The notes: generated by a model from the sequence alone, not told the origin. 64,000 bases of DNA from Microbispora sp. H13382 (GCF_014161445.1 NZ_JABBXA010000015.1:142285-206284), one strand, 5' to 3'. Shown: positions 26,495 through 37,149, numbered from the stretch's first letter. Translations and numbers: made by a program.

Positions 26495-26888
26495 CGTCGA
26501 GGTCGTCGGCGACGGCCCGGAGCACGGTCGCGATCTTCTTGGCGTGCGCCGCGTCCGGGTGCTTGCCCCGCTGGTAGGAGTTCGAGATGTCGTCGAGCAG
26601 CTTGATCAGATCCTCGACGATCACGACCATCTCGTCGGGCTTCTTCCGCTTCGCCTTGCCCTTGACGGTCTTGGCCAGCGTCGGGGGCTGGTCGATCACC
26701 CGCACCGAGAGCGCCTGCTGGCCGCGGCGGCTCTCGGCGACACCGAACTCGACCTTCTGCCCGGGCTTGAGCGCCTCGACGCCCTTGGGCAGGGCGGAGG
26801 AATGCACGAAGACCTCACCGCCGTCGTCGCGGGTGAGGAAGCCGAAACCCTTGTCGGCGTCGTACCACTTGACCTTGCCACTCGGCAC
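26490..26888 (-). CDS. Cold-shock-domain protein with C-terminal extension
   Basis: 132 residues. The cold-shock domain is at 1-66 with RNP1 KGFGFL (13-18) and RNP2 VFVHSS. A 65-residue extension follows: a basic linker (KTVKGKAKRKKPDE) and a helical tail (MVVIVEDLIKLLDDISNSYQRGKHPDAAHAKKIATVLRAVADDLDV in extent). Ordinary CspA proteins stop near residue 67, so this is the long actinobacterial type. The tail could mediate dimerisation. Expected role: RNA/ssDNA binding in the cytoplasm. Confidence 0.92.
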   Translation of the reverse strand: MPSGKVKWYDADKGFGFLTRDDGGEVFVHSSALPKGVEALKPGQKVEFGVAESRRGQQALSVRVIDQPPTLAKTVKGKAKRKKPDEMVVIVEDLIKLLDDISNSYQRGKHPDAAHAKKIATVLRAVADDLDV

Positions 26889-27076
26889 AGGGGTGACCTC
26901 GTTCAGACTGTCGTGAAGGTGACTGTAGGTAGGTTATGCCCAGAGACAGGCCCCGCGGACCCACTCGGAGGCCAATGAAGCATCCCGTGACGACATTCTT
27001 GTGGATCTTTCCGGCGAGTGCGCGAAACCCCTGCCGTACGGGCGCTCCGGCGGCCGGATGAAGGTCGAGCCCTACC

Positions 27077-29461
27077 ATGGAGAAGATGACGGGCACGGAC
27101 TTCAGCGAGTGGCTGCGCGGCCGTTCCGACGAGCGGTTGCGGGCGCTCGTGGCGGCGCGGCCCGAACTCGTAACGCCCGTCCCGGCCCACATCGACGGTC
27201 TCGCCGCCCGGGCCTGCAGCCCCTCGGCGATCGGCCGGGCGCTCGACCGGCTCAACCGGTTCTCGCTCTCCGTGCTGGAGACGCTGGCCCTGCGGCCCGG
27301 CCCCGCCGACCGTGAGACGTTGCTGACCCTGCTCGGCCGCGCCGTGCCGGACGGGCCCGGTCAGGAGGCCCTCGGGCCCGCCCTCGACGCCGCGCTCGAC
27401 CTGCTGACCACGCGCGCCCTGATCTACGGGCCCGAAGACGCGCTGCTGCCCGCGCCGGGGGTGGCCGACGCGCTCGAACCCCCGGCCGCCCTGGGGCCGC
27501 CGGTCGCCGAGGTCTTCCGTCACCACCCGCCCGAACGGCTCGACGTGCTCCTGCGGGACATCGACCCGGCGTACGAGGGCGGCGGCGGGCACACCGACGG
27601 CGGACGGCCCGCCAGGGAGCGTCTCGCGGCGCTGCTCGCCGACCCCGCGACGGTCGGCCGCCTCGTCGGCGAGGTCTCCCCGCAGGCGAGGGCCGCTCTG
27701 GACGAGCTGGTGTGGGGCCCGGCGAGCGGACGGCTACCGAACGCCCGCCGCGACGTGGACACGGCGGGGGCGCAGTCGCCCATCGAGCAGTTGCTCGCCC
27801 GCGGCCTGCTGGGCGCAACCGGAGAGGAGACGGTCGCACTCCCCCGGGAGGTCGCCCTCGTGCTGCGCGACGGCTGCGTGCACCGCGACCTGTCCCCCGG
27901 CCCGCCGGCCCTGGAGGGGCCCGTACGCGACCAGGATCTGGCCGACCGCACGGCCGCCGGGCAGGCGTTCACGTTCGTGCGCACGGTCGAGGAGCTGTGC
28001 GAGGTGTGGAGCGTGGACCCTCCGGGGGTGCTGCGCGCGGGCGGCCTCGCCGTACGGGACCTGAGGCGGACGGCGCAGCTGCTCGACCTGCCGGAATGGG
28101 CGGCGGGCCTGGTCGTCGAGGTCGCGCACGCGGCCGGGCTGGTCGCCGCGGGCGAGGGGGAGTGGCTGCCGACCGGCGGCTACGACGCCTGGCGGATCAA
28201 GGCCACCGAGGACCGGTGGGCCGTGCTCGCCGACGCGTGGGCCGCGATGGAACGCGCCCCCGGGCTGATCGGCGAGCGCGACGACCGGGACCGCCCGATG
28301 AACGCCCTCCACCCGGACCTGCGCAGGCCGGGGGCCGCCCAGACGCGGGCACGCGCGCTCGCCGTGCTGGAGTCCGCGCCGACCGGCCTCGCGCCGACGC
28401 CCGAGTCGGTGCTGGCCCGGCTCGCCTGGGAGCAGCCCCGCCGCCGTCCCGCACTGCGCGACCGGCTCGTGCGGTTCGCCCTGCGCGAGGCCGAGCACAT
28501 CGGCGTGACCGGCCTCGGCGTGCCGTCCTCGCACGGCCGCTCGGTCGCGCGCGGAGACGGCCGTGCGGCGGGCCTGCTCGCGCCGCTGCTGCCGCGGCCG
28601 GTCGACCACGTGCTGCTGCAGGCCGACCTGACGGCCGTGGCGCCGGGCCCGCTGACCACCGACCTCGGCCGCCGGCTCGCGCTCACGGCCGACGTGGAGA
28701 GCAAGGGCGGGGCGACGGTGTACCGCTTCTCCGAGCAGTCGATCCGCCGGGCGCTCGACGCGGGGCAGTCGGCCGGCGACCTGCTCGCCATGCTGGAGCG
28801 CCACTCGGCCACCCCGGTCCCCCAGCCGCTGGCCTACCTGGTGACGGACGTCGCCCGCCGTCACGGCCGCATCCGCGTCGGCGCGGCGTCGGCCTACATC
28901 CGGTGCGACGACCCGGCCCTGCTCGACGAGGTGCTCGCCGACAAACGGGCCCACCTGCTCCGGCTGCGGCGGCTCGCGCCGACCGTGCTGGTTTCCAAGA
29001 CGTCCCGGGCGGCGCTGGTCGACTCGCTGCGGGCGATGGGATACGCGCCGGTGGCCGAGTCCCTGGAGGGCGACGTGGTCGTCGCGCGGGCCGACGCCCG
29101 GCGGACCGAGGGACAGCTCGCCGCCCGCGTGACCGCCACCGCCGCGCCCGACCCCGAGACGCTGACCGCCGCCGTACGCGCGATGAGGGCGGGAGACTCG
29201 CGCCGGCGGCCGGTCGAGGCGCCCGAGGGCCAGGTGCCCCGCTCCCCCGCGACCGCCACGATCAGCGCACTCCAGGAGGCCATCCGGCAGGGGTCGCGGG
29301 TGTGGATCGGCTACCTCGACTCGCAGGGACACGCCACCAGCCGGATCCTCGAACCGGCCCGGATGGAGGGCGGCTACCTCACCGCGTACGACGAGACCAG
29401 GGCGACGGTCCACCGCTTCGCCCTGCATCGGATCACGGGCATCGCCGACATCGGACGATGA
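27077..29461 (+). CDS. Helicase-associated (Helicase_C_3-like) protein with WYL-like C terminus
   Basis: 794 residues from the ATG at 27077 (or 27086). It resembles the large XPB/Ssl2-neighbour protein of actinomycetes, but no Walker A, DEAH or other motor motifs are present, so it is not itself a helicase. A middle/C-terminal segment (RPVDHVLLQADLTAVAPGPLTTDLGRRLALTADVESKGGATVYRFSEQSIRRALD in extent) matches the helicase-associated domain. The end (RVWIGYLDSQGHATSRILEPARMEGGYLTAYDETRATVHRFALHRITGI in extent) looks like WYL. It probably partners the XPB helicase two genes downstream. Confidence 0.8.
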   Translation: MEKMTGTDFSEWLRGRSDERLRALVAARPELVTPVPAHIDGLAARACSPSAIGRALDRLNRFSLSVLETLALRPGPADRETLLTLLGRAVPDGPGQEALGPALDAALDLLTTRALIYGPEDALLPAPGVADALEPPAALGPPVAEVFRHHPPERLDVLLRDIDPAYEGGGGHTDGGRPARERLAALLADPATVGRLVGEVSPQARAALDELVWGPASGRLPNARRDVDTAGAQSPIEQLLARGLLGATGEETVALPREVALVLRDGCVHRDLSPGPPALEGPVRDQDLADRTAAGQAFTFVRTVEELCEVWSVDPPGVLRAGGLAVRDLRRTAQLLDLPEWAAGLVVEVAHAAGLVAAGEGEWLPTGGYDAWRIKATEDRWAVLADAWAAMERAPGLIGERDDRDRPMNALHPDLRRPGAAQTRARALAVLESAPTGLAPTPESVLARLAWEQPRRRPALRDRLVRFALREAEHIGVTGLGVPSSHGRSVARGDGRAAGLLAPLLPRPVDHVLLQADLTAVAPGPLTTDLGRRLALTADVESKGGATVYRFSEQSIRRALDAGQSAGDLLAMLERHSATPVPQPLAYLVTDVARRHGRIRVGAASAYIRCDDPALLDEVLADKRAHLLRLRRLAPTVLVSKTSRAALVDSLRAMGYAPVAESLEGDVVVARADARRTEGQLAARVTATAAPDPETLTAAVRAMRAGDSRRRPVEAPEGQVPRSPATATISALQEAIRQGSRVWIGYLDSQGHATSRILEPARMEGGYLTAYDETRATVHRFALHRITGIADIGR

Positions 29462-29508
29462 CAGATTCGTGGTAAATCTTGAGGTCCGCCGTAGTAAAGG
29501 ATTTCAGG

Positions 29509-30012
29509 GTGACGACTCCAGAGCAGCCGGGGCAGGGACCCCAGGATTGGCAGACCCCGTCCAACCCCTACGGGCCGCCGTCCGGCTCCAGCCCCTACGG
29601 ACAGCAGCCGTACGGCCAGTACGGCACGCCGCCGGGCCCCGACCCGAACCAGCAGTACGGCCAGTACGGCCAGCAAGGGCAGTACGGCCAGCAGGGGCCG
29701 AATCCGTACCAGCAGCAGCCGTACGGCTACTACCCGCCCGGCGGTTACCCCCCGCGGCAGGAGGGCCCGCGCACGCACGCGATCGTGGCCCTGGTCATCA
29801 GCATCGTGCTGGCGTTGAGCTGCTACGTGACCCTCGGCGGCATCGCCGGCGCCATCCTGTCGGGGATCGCGCTCAGCAAGGTGGACACCGCGCCGGACCA
29901 GGCGCGCGGGCTGCTGAAGTGGACGTGGATCGCCATCGGCATCAACGTCGTCCTGCTCATCCTGGGACTCGGCGGGCTCTTCTACGCCGGGATCAACGGC
30001 TACCTCGACTGA
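29509..30012 (+). CDS. YGQ-rich low-complexity membrane protein (DUF4190-like)
   Basis: 167 residues from the GTG at 29509, 8 bases after the ribosome site AAAGG. The first 85 residues are a Gly/Gln/Tyr/Pro low-complexity tract with repeated YGQ units (QQPYGQYG, QQYGQYGQQGQYGQQG, QQPYGYYPPGGYPP). Two membrane helices follow (about 92-118 and 135-160) in the DUF4190 layout. The protein should lie in the membrane with the tract in the cytoplasm. It sits between the helicase-associated gene and XPB in the same direction. The function is unknown. Confidence 0.85.
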   Translation: MTTPEQPGQGPQDWQTPSNPYGPPSGSSPYGQQPYGQYGTPPGPDPNQQYGQYGQQGQYGQQGPNPYQQQPYGYYPPGGYPPRQEGPRTHAIVALVISIVLALSCYVTLGGIAGAILSGIALSKVDTAPDQARGLLKWTWIAIGINVVLLILGLGGLFYAGINGYLD

Positions 30013-30023
30013 CCGCGCCCATA

Positions 30024-30107
30024 CATACGGCATCCGCGAGACCGGGACTGATTCGGCCCGGCCTCGTGTTTGATATGCGGTAGCCGTATGAGGGGGAGCA
30101 GGCATTG
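30024..30107 (+). promoter_or_regulatory. Stem-loop, ribosome site and TTG start of XPB
   Basis: The 8-bp arms CATACGGC (30024-30031) and GCCGTATG (30083-30090) continue inward as CCGC (30034-30037)/GCGG (30077-30080). The right arm touches the ribosome site AGGGGGAG (30091-30098), 7 bases before the TTG start (30105). It is either the upstream gene's terminator or a leader element. Confidence 0.45.
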
Positions 30108-31760
30108 AGTGACGGGCCGCTGATCGTTCAGTCGGACAAGACGCTGCTGCTGGAGGTCGACCACCCCAGGGCGGACGAGTGCCGCAAGGCCATCGCACCG
30201 TTCGCGGAGCTCGAACGCGCGCCCGAGCACGTCCACACCTACCGGGTCACCCCGCTCGCGCTGTGGAACGCCCGCGCCGCCGGGCACGACGCCGAGCAGG
30301 TGGTCGACGCGCTGATCGGCTTCAGCCGCTACCCCGTGCCGCACGCGCTGCTCGTGGACGTCGCGGAGACCATGGCGCGGTACGGCAGGCTGCGGCTGGA
30401 GAAGCACCCCATCCACGGCCTGGTGCTCACCAGCACCGACCGCGCCGTGCTGGAGGAGGTGCTGCGCTCCAAGAAGATCCAGCCGCTGGTCGGGGACCGC
30501 TTCGGCGTCGACGTGGTGGCCGTGCACCCCTCCGAGCGCGGCAACATCAAGCAGACGCTGCTCAAGCTCGGCTGGCCGGCCGAGGACCTCGCGGGGTACG
30601 TCGACGGCGAGCACCACCCGATCGACCTGCGCGAGGACGGCTGGACGCTGCGGCCCTACCAGAAGGAGGCGGCCGACGCCTTCTGGCACGGCGGCTCCGG
30701 CGTCGTGGTGCTGCCGTGCGGCGCGGGCAAGACGATCGTGGGCGCGGCGGCGATGGCGCACGCCCGGGCGACCACGCTGATCCTGGTCACCAACACGGTC
30801 TCGGCCCATCAGTGGAAGCAGGAGCTGCTCAGGCGCACCTCGCTGACCGAGGACGAGATCGGCGAGTACACCGGCACCAAGAAGGAGATCCGCCCGGTCA
30901 CGATCGCCACCTACCAGGTCATGACCACGCGGCGGCAGGGCACGTACCGGCACCTCGAGCTGTTCGACGCCCGCGACTGGGGGCTGGTCGTCTACGACGA
31001 GGTCCACCTGCTGCCCGCGCCGATCTTCCGGATGACCGCCGACCTGCAGGCCCGGCGGCGCATCGGCCTCACCGCCACGCTCGTGCGCGAGGACGGCCGG
31101 GAGGGCGACGTCTTCTCGCTCATCGGCCCCAAGCGGTACGACGCGCCCTGGAAGGAGATGGAGAACCAGGGCTACATCGCCCCCGCCGAGTGCGTCGAGG
31201 TGCGGGTGACGCTCAGCGACGACGAGCGGCTGGCCTACGCCATGGCCGAGAGCGACGAGCGCTACCGGTTCTGCTCGACCACGCCCGCCAAGACGAGGGT
31301 GACCGAGGCGCTGGTGCGGCGGCACGCGGACGAGCAGGTGCTGGTCATCGGACAGTACATCGACCAGCTCGACGAGCTGGGCGAGCACCTGAACGCGCCG
31401 GTCATCAAGGGCGAGACCAAGATCAAGGAGCGCGAGCGGCTGTTCCAGGCGTTCCGCGACAAGGAGATCCGGGTGCTGGTGGTCTCCAAGGTCGCCAACT
31501 TCTCCATCGACCTGCCCGAGGCGGCCGTGGCGATCCAGGTCTCCGGCACGTTCGGCTCGCGCCAGGAGGAGGCCCAGCGGCTCGGCCGCGTGCTGCGTCC
31601 CAAAGCGGACGGCGGCGGCGCGCGGTTCTACTCGGTGGTCAGCCGCGACACCGTCGACCAGGAGTTCGCGGCGCACCGGCAGCGGTTCCTGGCCGAGCAG
31701 GGGTACGCCTACCACATCATCGACGCCGACGACGTGGGCGAGGAGGACCCGGCGAGGTGA
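30105..31760 (+). CDS. DNA repair helicase XPB
   Basis: 551 residues from the TTG at 30105. Superfamily 2 helicase: an N-terminal damage-recognition-like domain, then Walker A P204-CGAGK-T210, motif II D298-E-V-H301, motif III LTAT and the XPB-specific RED motif (328-330). Motif VI is SRQEEAQRLGRVLRPK. It is a 3'-5' DNA helicase/translocase; in bacteria the role in repair or transcription-coupled processes is not settled. Length and motif order are normal for actinobacterial XPB. It is third in line after the helicase-associated and YGQ genes. Confidence 0.93.
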   Translation: MSDGPLIVQSDKTLLLEVDHPRADECRKAIAPFAELERAPEHVHTYRVTPLALWNARAAGHDAEQVVDALIGFSRYPVPHALLVDVAETMARYGRLRLEKHPIHGLVLTSTDRAVLEEVLRSKKIQPLVGDRFGVDVVAVHPSERGNIKQTLLKLGWPAEDLAGYVDGEHHPIDLREDGWTLRPYQKEAADAFWHGGSGVVVLPCGAGKTIVGAAAMAHARATTLILVTNTVSAHQWKQELLRRTSLTEDEIGEYTGTKKEIRPVTIATYQVMTTRRQGTYRHLELFDARDWGLVVYDEVHLLPAPIFRMTADLQARRRIGLTATLVREDGREGDVFSLIGPKRYDAPWKEMENQGYIAPAECVEVRVTLSDDERLAYAMAESDERYRFCSTTPAKTRVTEALVRRHADEQVLVIGQYIDQLDELGEHLNAPVIKGETKIKERERLFQAFRDKEIRVLVVSKVANFSIDLPEAAVAIQVSGTFGSRQEEAQRLGRVLRPKADGGGARFYSVVSRDTVDQEFAAHRQRFLAEQGYAYHIIDADDVGEEDPAR

Positions 31761-32354
31761 TCCCCCCGGATCACGTACGGCGCCGTGCACGTACGACGCC
31801 GCGCCCATGTCGGCCGCCCGGGCGTCCACGAGCGTCGCGTCCGAGCGGTGAAAGGCCGGCCGGAGCTTCCGGGGTCGCCGTACAGCGTCGGCACGGCGCC
31901 GTGCCGCACCAGGATGTCGTTGAGCCGTGCGGCGGCCGCGGGCAGCCGGTCCCCCGCCGTCGGTGACGCCTGACCAGCCCGCATGCCGGATCGCTATCTC
32001 CAGGTGCCCCTCCCGCCGTCGCTCACTCCGAACGGCGACGGCGGCACTAGATCCAGGAAATACCCTTGGGCGTTGTCACCACGTCACCCCCTCGCGCCTT
32101 ACCCTCACATGATGCAGTCGTGATGGCCGCAATACCCAGCAGACGAGACGAATCACGCAATATACGCATTTTTCGTCTTACTCCTGGTTCATCGCTGCCC
32201 CTTGTCTCGCCCTGCCGGTGAGCATCCGAGGCTCACACAACAGGCCATTTCACGACAAATCACCCCACTACCGCATAACGCCACCCCGGCGGGCCGAGGA
32301 GAGGTCGATCCCCCTCGGCCTCCGGGAAGCTCTCGACCGGTCACCGGGACGCGG
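31761..32354. other. Gene-poor gap after XPB, with possible gene remnant
   Basis: On the minus strand around 31,800-31,980 two adjoining frames read LPAAAARLNDILVRHG-AVPTLYGDPGSSGRP and SDATLVDARAADMGAASYVHG, joined only by a frameshift. They look like a decayed gene but match no family I know. From about 32,050 the sequence is more AT-rich. AGACGAA (32146-32152) and TTCGTCT (32172-32178) form a 7-bp hairpin. No intact gene is seen. Confidence 0.4.
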
Positions 32355-32663
32355 TCACTGCGCGGCCAGGCCGCCGACGAACAGCACCACCAGCGCGACG
32401 ACCCAGGCCACCACGGCGGCGCCGTACAGGGACTCGCGCCGGCCGAGCCAGGCGACCCCCGTGGCGCACGCCGCGACCGCCGCGACCATCACGGACACCG
32501 CGATCACCGAGGCGATCCGGTCCGCACAGCCCGGCGAGGGCCCCAGACTCGTCGCGCAGAAGGCCTGCGTGCTCCAGCCGCCGAAGACCGCGAACCCCCA
32601 CAGCGTGGCGAGCAGCAGGCTCGCCGCCGCCTGGATCGCCGGAGGAACCACGGTGCGCGTCAC
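32355..32663 (-). CDS. Small membrane protein, three helices
   Basis: 102 residues from the GTG at 32663; an ATG at 32723 (20 codons upstream) is an alternative. Three hydrophobic helices (about 8-25, 50-68, 80-100) with a Cys-containing external loop FCATSLGPSPGCADR that could hold a disulfide. No family was recognised. It is divergent from the HelD-type gene. Confidence 0.6.
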   Translation of the reverse strand: MTRTVVPPAIQAAASLLLATLWGFAVFGGWSTQAFCATSLGPSPGCADRIASVIAVSVMVAAVAACATGVAWLGRRESLYGAAVVAWVVALVVLFVGGLAAQ

Positions 32664-32800
32664 CCGGGTACAGATACCCGCCCCGGGAAACGGCGACACG
32701 CGCGAGAAATACCGTTTCGGCATCGCGGGGTCCGTCGCTAAGCTCTTGTGTTTCCCGCTTCCACCAGTCCTGTCCTCGTCATGTCCGGAGGAGTTTTCGC

Positions 32801-34786
32801 ATGCCCGGAAATGTGCTCGAAGACGAGCGCGCCCATCTGGCGGCCTCCCGCGCCGCGCTGCGCGCGATGCGTGAGCACGCGCAGTCGCTGTCGGCGGACG
32901 CCGCCGGCGACTGGGTGTCGCAACAGGTCCTGCAGGGCCTGCTCGACCAGAGAGTGGCCGCCCTGGCCGACCATCCCGACGCGCCGCTGTTCTTCGGCCG
33001 GTTGGACCGCGCGCCCGGCGACGACCTGCCCGGCACGGTCTACGTGGGACGCAGGCACGTCCACGACGAGAGCAGCCGGCCGCTCGTGATCGACTGGCGC
33101 GCCCCGATCTCACGCGCCTTCTACCAGGCGAGCCCCGCCGACCCCATGAGTGTCCGGCTGCGCCGCAGGTTCGGCTACCAGGGCGGCGACCTCACGGCGT
33201 ACGAGGACGAGCCGCTCGACGGCAGGGCGCTCGGGCAGAGCAGGCTGCTGACGGAGGAGATCGAGCGGCCCCGCACCGGCCCGATGCGGGACATCGTCGC
33301 GACGATCCAGCCCGACCAGGACGAGATCGTCCGCGCGGACCTCGGCGTGACCGTCTGCGTGCAGGGCGCGCCGGGCACCGGCAAGACGGCCGTGGGCCTG
33401 CACCGCGCGGCCTACCTGCTGTTCACCCACCGTGAGAAGCTGTCGCGCTCGGGCGTCACGATCGTCGGGCCCAACCGCGCCTTCCTCGCCTACATCTCCT
33501 CGGTGCTGCCCGCGCTGGGCGAGGTGAAGGTCGACCAGACGACGGTGGCCGGCGTCCTGGGCGACCACGCCCACCCGGAGGACCCGGCGGCGGCGGCTGT
33601 GAAGGGCGACGCATGCATGGCCGAGGTGGTGAAGCGGGCCCTGTGGCTGCACGTCACCAAGCCGGTCGAGGGGGTGCTGTTCACCAAGGGCATCAACCGC
33701 TACCGGGTGCCCGATCACGAGGTCCGCGAGATCGTCGCCTCATTGCGCGGCACGACGAGGTACGGCCCGGGCCGCGCCACCCTGGCCCAGCGGCTCGCCC
33801 ACGCCGTGCTCGTCCAGATGGAACGGCGCGGCGAGTCGCCCGACGACCGGGTGCAGGACGCGGTGGCCCGTTCGAAACCGGTCAAGGCCGTGCTGGACGC
33901 CGTCTGGCCGAAGCTCGCTCCCGAGCAGGTGCTGTTCCGGTTGCTGTCGGACCCGGAGTTCCTCGCCAGAGCGGCCCGGTCGGATCTCTCGCCCGAGGAA
34001 CAGCAGCTCATCCTGTGGCGCAAGCCGTACAAGTCGCATCGGTCGGCCAAGTGGACGGCCGCCGACGCGGCCCTGCTCGACGAGCTCGGCGACCTGATCG
34101 AGCGGACGCCGTCCCACGGGCATCTCGTGGTGGACGAGGCGCAGGACCTGTCGGCGATGCAGTTGCGCGCGCTCGGCCGCCGCTGCCGCACGGGCTCGGC
34201 GACCGTGCTCGGCGACCTCGCGCAGGGCACCACACCCTGGTCGGCACGCTCGTGGAAGACCGTGCTCGACCACCTCGGCCAGCCGTCGGGCGAGGTCACC
34301 GAGCTCACGCTCGGCTTCCGCGTGCCCCGCGAGATCCTCGACTTCGCGGCGCGGCTGCTGCCCTCCGTCGCGCCGGAGCTGGCCCCGCCGCGCTCGCTGC
34401 GCCCCGGCGCGGGCTCCCTGTCCGTGCGCCGCGAGCCCGACGTCGCCGCCGCCCTACCCGGGGCCGTACGGCAGGCTCTCGCGCAGGAGGGGTCGATCGG
34501 CGTCATCGCCGCGGACGCGGACGTACCGGCCCTCACGGCGGCCCTGGAGTCCGCAGGAGTGCCGCACGCGGTGCTCGGCCCCGACTCGACGGGCGACGAC
34601 CGGGTGCTGCTGGTGCCGGCGACCCTCGCCAAGGGTCTGGAGTACGACCATGTGGTCGTCACCGAGCCCGCCGCCATCGCGGAGGCCGAGGAGCGCGGTC
34701 TCGCCCGCCTCTACGTGGTCCTCACCCGGGCCGTGACGTCACTGTCCATCCTGCACAGCCGCGACCTGCCCGAGGAGCTGCGATGA
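32801..34786 (+). CDS. helD: HelD-type RNA polymerase recycling motor (UvrD-like ATPase)
   Basis: 661 residues from the ATG at 32801 behind GGAGGAG. The N-terminal coiled-coil arm (residues 5-60) precedes VIDWRAPISRAFYQ (96-109), a HelD hallmark. The SF1 motor has the Q motif IQPDQDEIVR (169-178), Walker A GAPGTGKT (189-196), motif II VVDEAQD, and late motifs TLGFRVPREIL, ATLAKGLEYDHVVV and YVVLTRA. HelD proteins push into RNA polymerase and release stalled complexes; some confer rifamycin tolerance. The stop codon overlaps the GNAT start (ATGA). Confidence 0.87.
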   Translation: MPGNVLEDERAHLAASRAALRAMREHAQSLSADAAGDWVSQQVLQGLLDQRVAALADHPDAPLFFGRLDRAPGDDLPGTVYVGRRHVHDESSRPLVIDWRAPISRAFYQASPADPMSVRLRRRFGYQGGDLTAYEDEPLDGRALGQSRLLTEEIERPRTGPMRDIVATIQPDQDEIVRADLGVTVCVQGAPGTGKTAVGLHRAAYLLFTHREKLSRSGVTIVGPNRAFLAYISSVLPALGEVKVDQTTVAGVLGDHAHPEDPAAAAVKGDACMAEVVKRALWLHVTKPVEGVLFTKGINRYRVPDHEVREIVASLRGTTRYGPGRATLAQRLAHAVLVQMERRGESPDDRVQDAVARSKPVKAVLDAVWPKLAPEQVLFRLLSDPEFLARAARSDLSPEEQQLILWRKPYKSHRSAKWTAADAALLDELGDLIERTPSHGHLVVDEAQDLSAMQLRALGRRCRTGSATVLGDLAQGTTPWSARSWKTVLDHLGQPSGEVTELTLGFRVPREILDFAARLLPSVAPELAPPRSLRPGAGSLSVRREPDVAAALPGAVRQALAQEGSIGVIAADADVPALTAALESAGVPHAVLGPDSTGDDRVLLVPATLAKGLEYDHVVVTEPAAIAEAEERGLARLYVVLTRAVTSLSILHSRDLPEELR

Positions 34787-35211
34787 GCGCGCCCGACGTA
34801 CGAGTCCGCAACGGCGCCCTGGAGGACGTCGAGGCCGTTCTGCGGTTCTGGCGGGAGGCCGCCGAGAACACCGACAGGCACGACGACGCCGCCAAGGTCG
34901 TGGCCCTGATCGAGCGCGATCCCGAGGCGCTGCTGATCGCCGAGATCGGCGGCCGGATGGTCGGCACGCTCATCGCCGGCTGGGACGGCTGGCGCGCCCA
35001 CCTCTACCGGCTCGCCGTCGACCCGGCCCACCGGCGCATGGGCATCGGCTCGCGGCTGATCCGGGCCGCCGAGGAGCGCTTCCGTGAGTTCGGCGCGTTC
35101 CGCGCGGACGCGATGGTCCTGCACGACAACGACCTGGCGCACCACGCCTGGACGGCGGCGGGATACGCGCCGCAGACCGACTGCGGCCGCTGGGTCAGGC
35201 GCCTGGCCTGA
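34783..35211 (+). CDS. GNAT-family N-acetyltransferase
   Basis: 142 residues; the start overlaps the helD stop codon, so the two are translationally coupled. GNAT core: ALEDVEAVLRFWREAAE, a central VGTLIAGWDGWRAHLYRLAVDPAHRRMGIGSRLI segment with the acetyl-CoA-binding R-R-M-G-I-G-S, and a C-terminal HHAWTAAGYAPQ typical of ribosomal-protein-like acetylases. The coupling to HelD suggests a linked stress or RNA-polymerase role, but the substrate is unknown. Confidence 0.9.
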   Translation: MSAPDVRVRNGALEDVEAVLRFWREAAENTDRHDDAAKVVALIERDPEALLIAEIGGRMVGTLIAGWDGWRAHLYRLAVDPAHRRMGIGSRLIRAAEERFREFGAFRADAMVLHDNDLAHHAWTAAGYAPQTDCGRWVRRLA

Positions 35212-35234
35212 CGCCGCGGCGGGCGGACACGGGA

Positions 35235-35265
35235 AAGGGCGGTTCCCCCGCGGGGAACCGCCCTT
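35235..35265. terminator. Bidirectional terminator between GNAT and groEL
   Basis: A perfect 14-bp stem (35235-35248 with 35252-35265) with a 3-base loop and A/T ends on both sides. It serves the + strand GNAT gene and the - strand groEL gene. Confidence 0.85.
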
Positions 35266-35291
35266 CCGTTGAGACGAAGCAGGCTGATGGA

Positions 35292-36944
<1,653 letters not shown>

Positions 36945-37041
36945 TCAACGGACCGAGCCGACGCCCGCGACGGCTTGAGCCCGCTATCCCTGCGCGGGCC
37001 CCATCGCCCCGATCCCGGTTGTTGTCACTCTCGACCTCAGA

Positions 37042-37085
37042 GTGCCAAACAAGTATTTAGCACTCTCCCCCCGAGAGTGCAAGCG
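37042..37085 (-). promoter_or_regulatory. groEL promoter with CIRCE operator (HrcA site) plus extra half-site
   Basis: CIRCE: TTAGCACTC (37059-37067), 9-base spacer, GAGTGCAAG (37077-37085), one or two bases from consensus. On the minus strand, TTGCAC (37079-37084) and TAAATA (37056-37061) form -35/-10 elements 17 bases apart, so the operator overlaps the promoter. A further half-site GAGTGCCAA lies at 37042-37050. Confidence 0.88.
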
Positions 37086-37149
37086 GAAGCCACCCTGACC
37101 AGCTTGGACGGTATGTCCAGAACAGCGCGAAGCGGGGAACGCAGAGCGA

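Noticed and set aside
32664..32800. Rifamycin-associated element upstream of helD
   Set aside because: No long G/C-rich inverted repeat of that type is visible in the leader.
37042..37067. First reading of GAGTGC-CAA...TTAGCACTC as the CIRCE element
   Set aside because: Its half-sites face the wrong way (GAGTGC first). The correctly oriented CIRCE is 37059-37085; the first arm is kept as an extra half-site.
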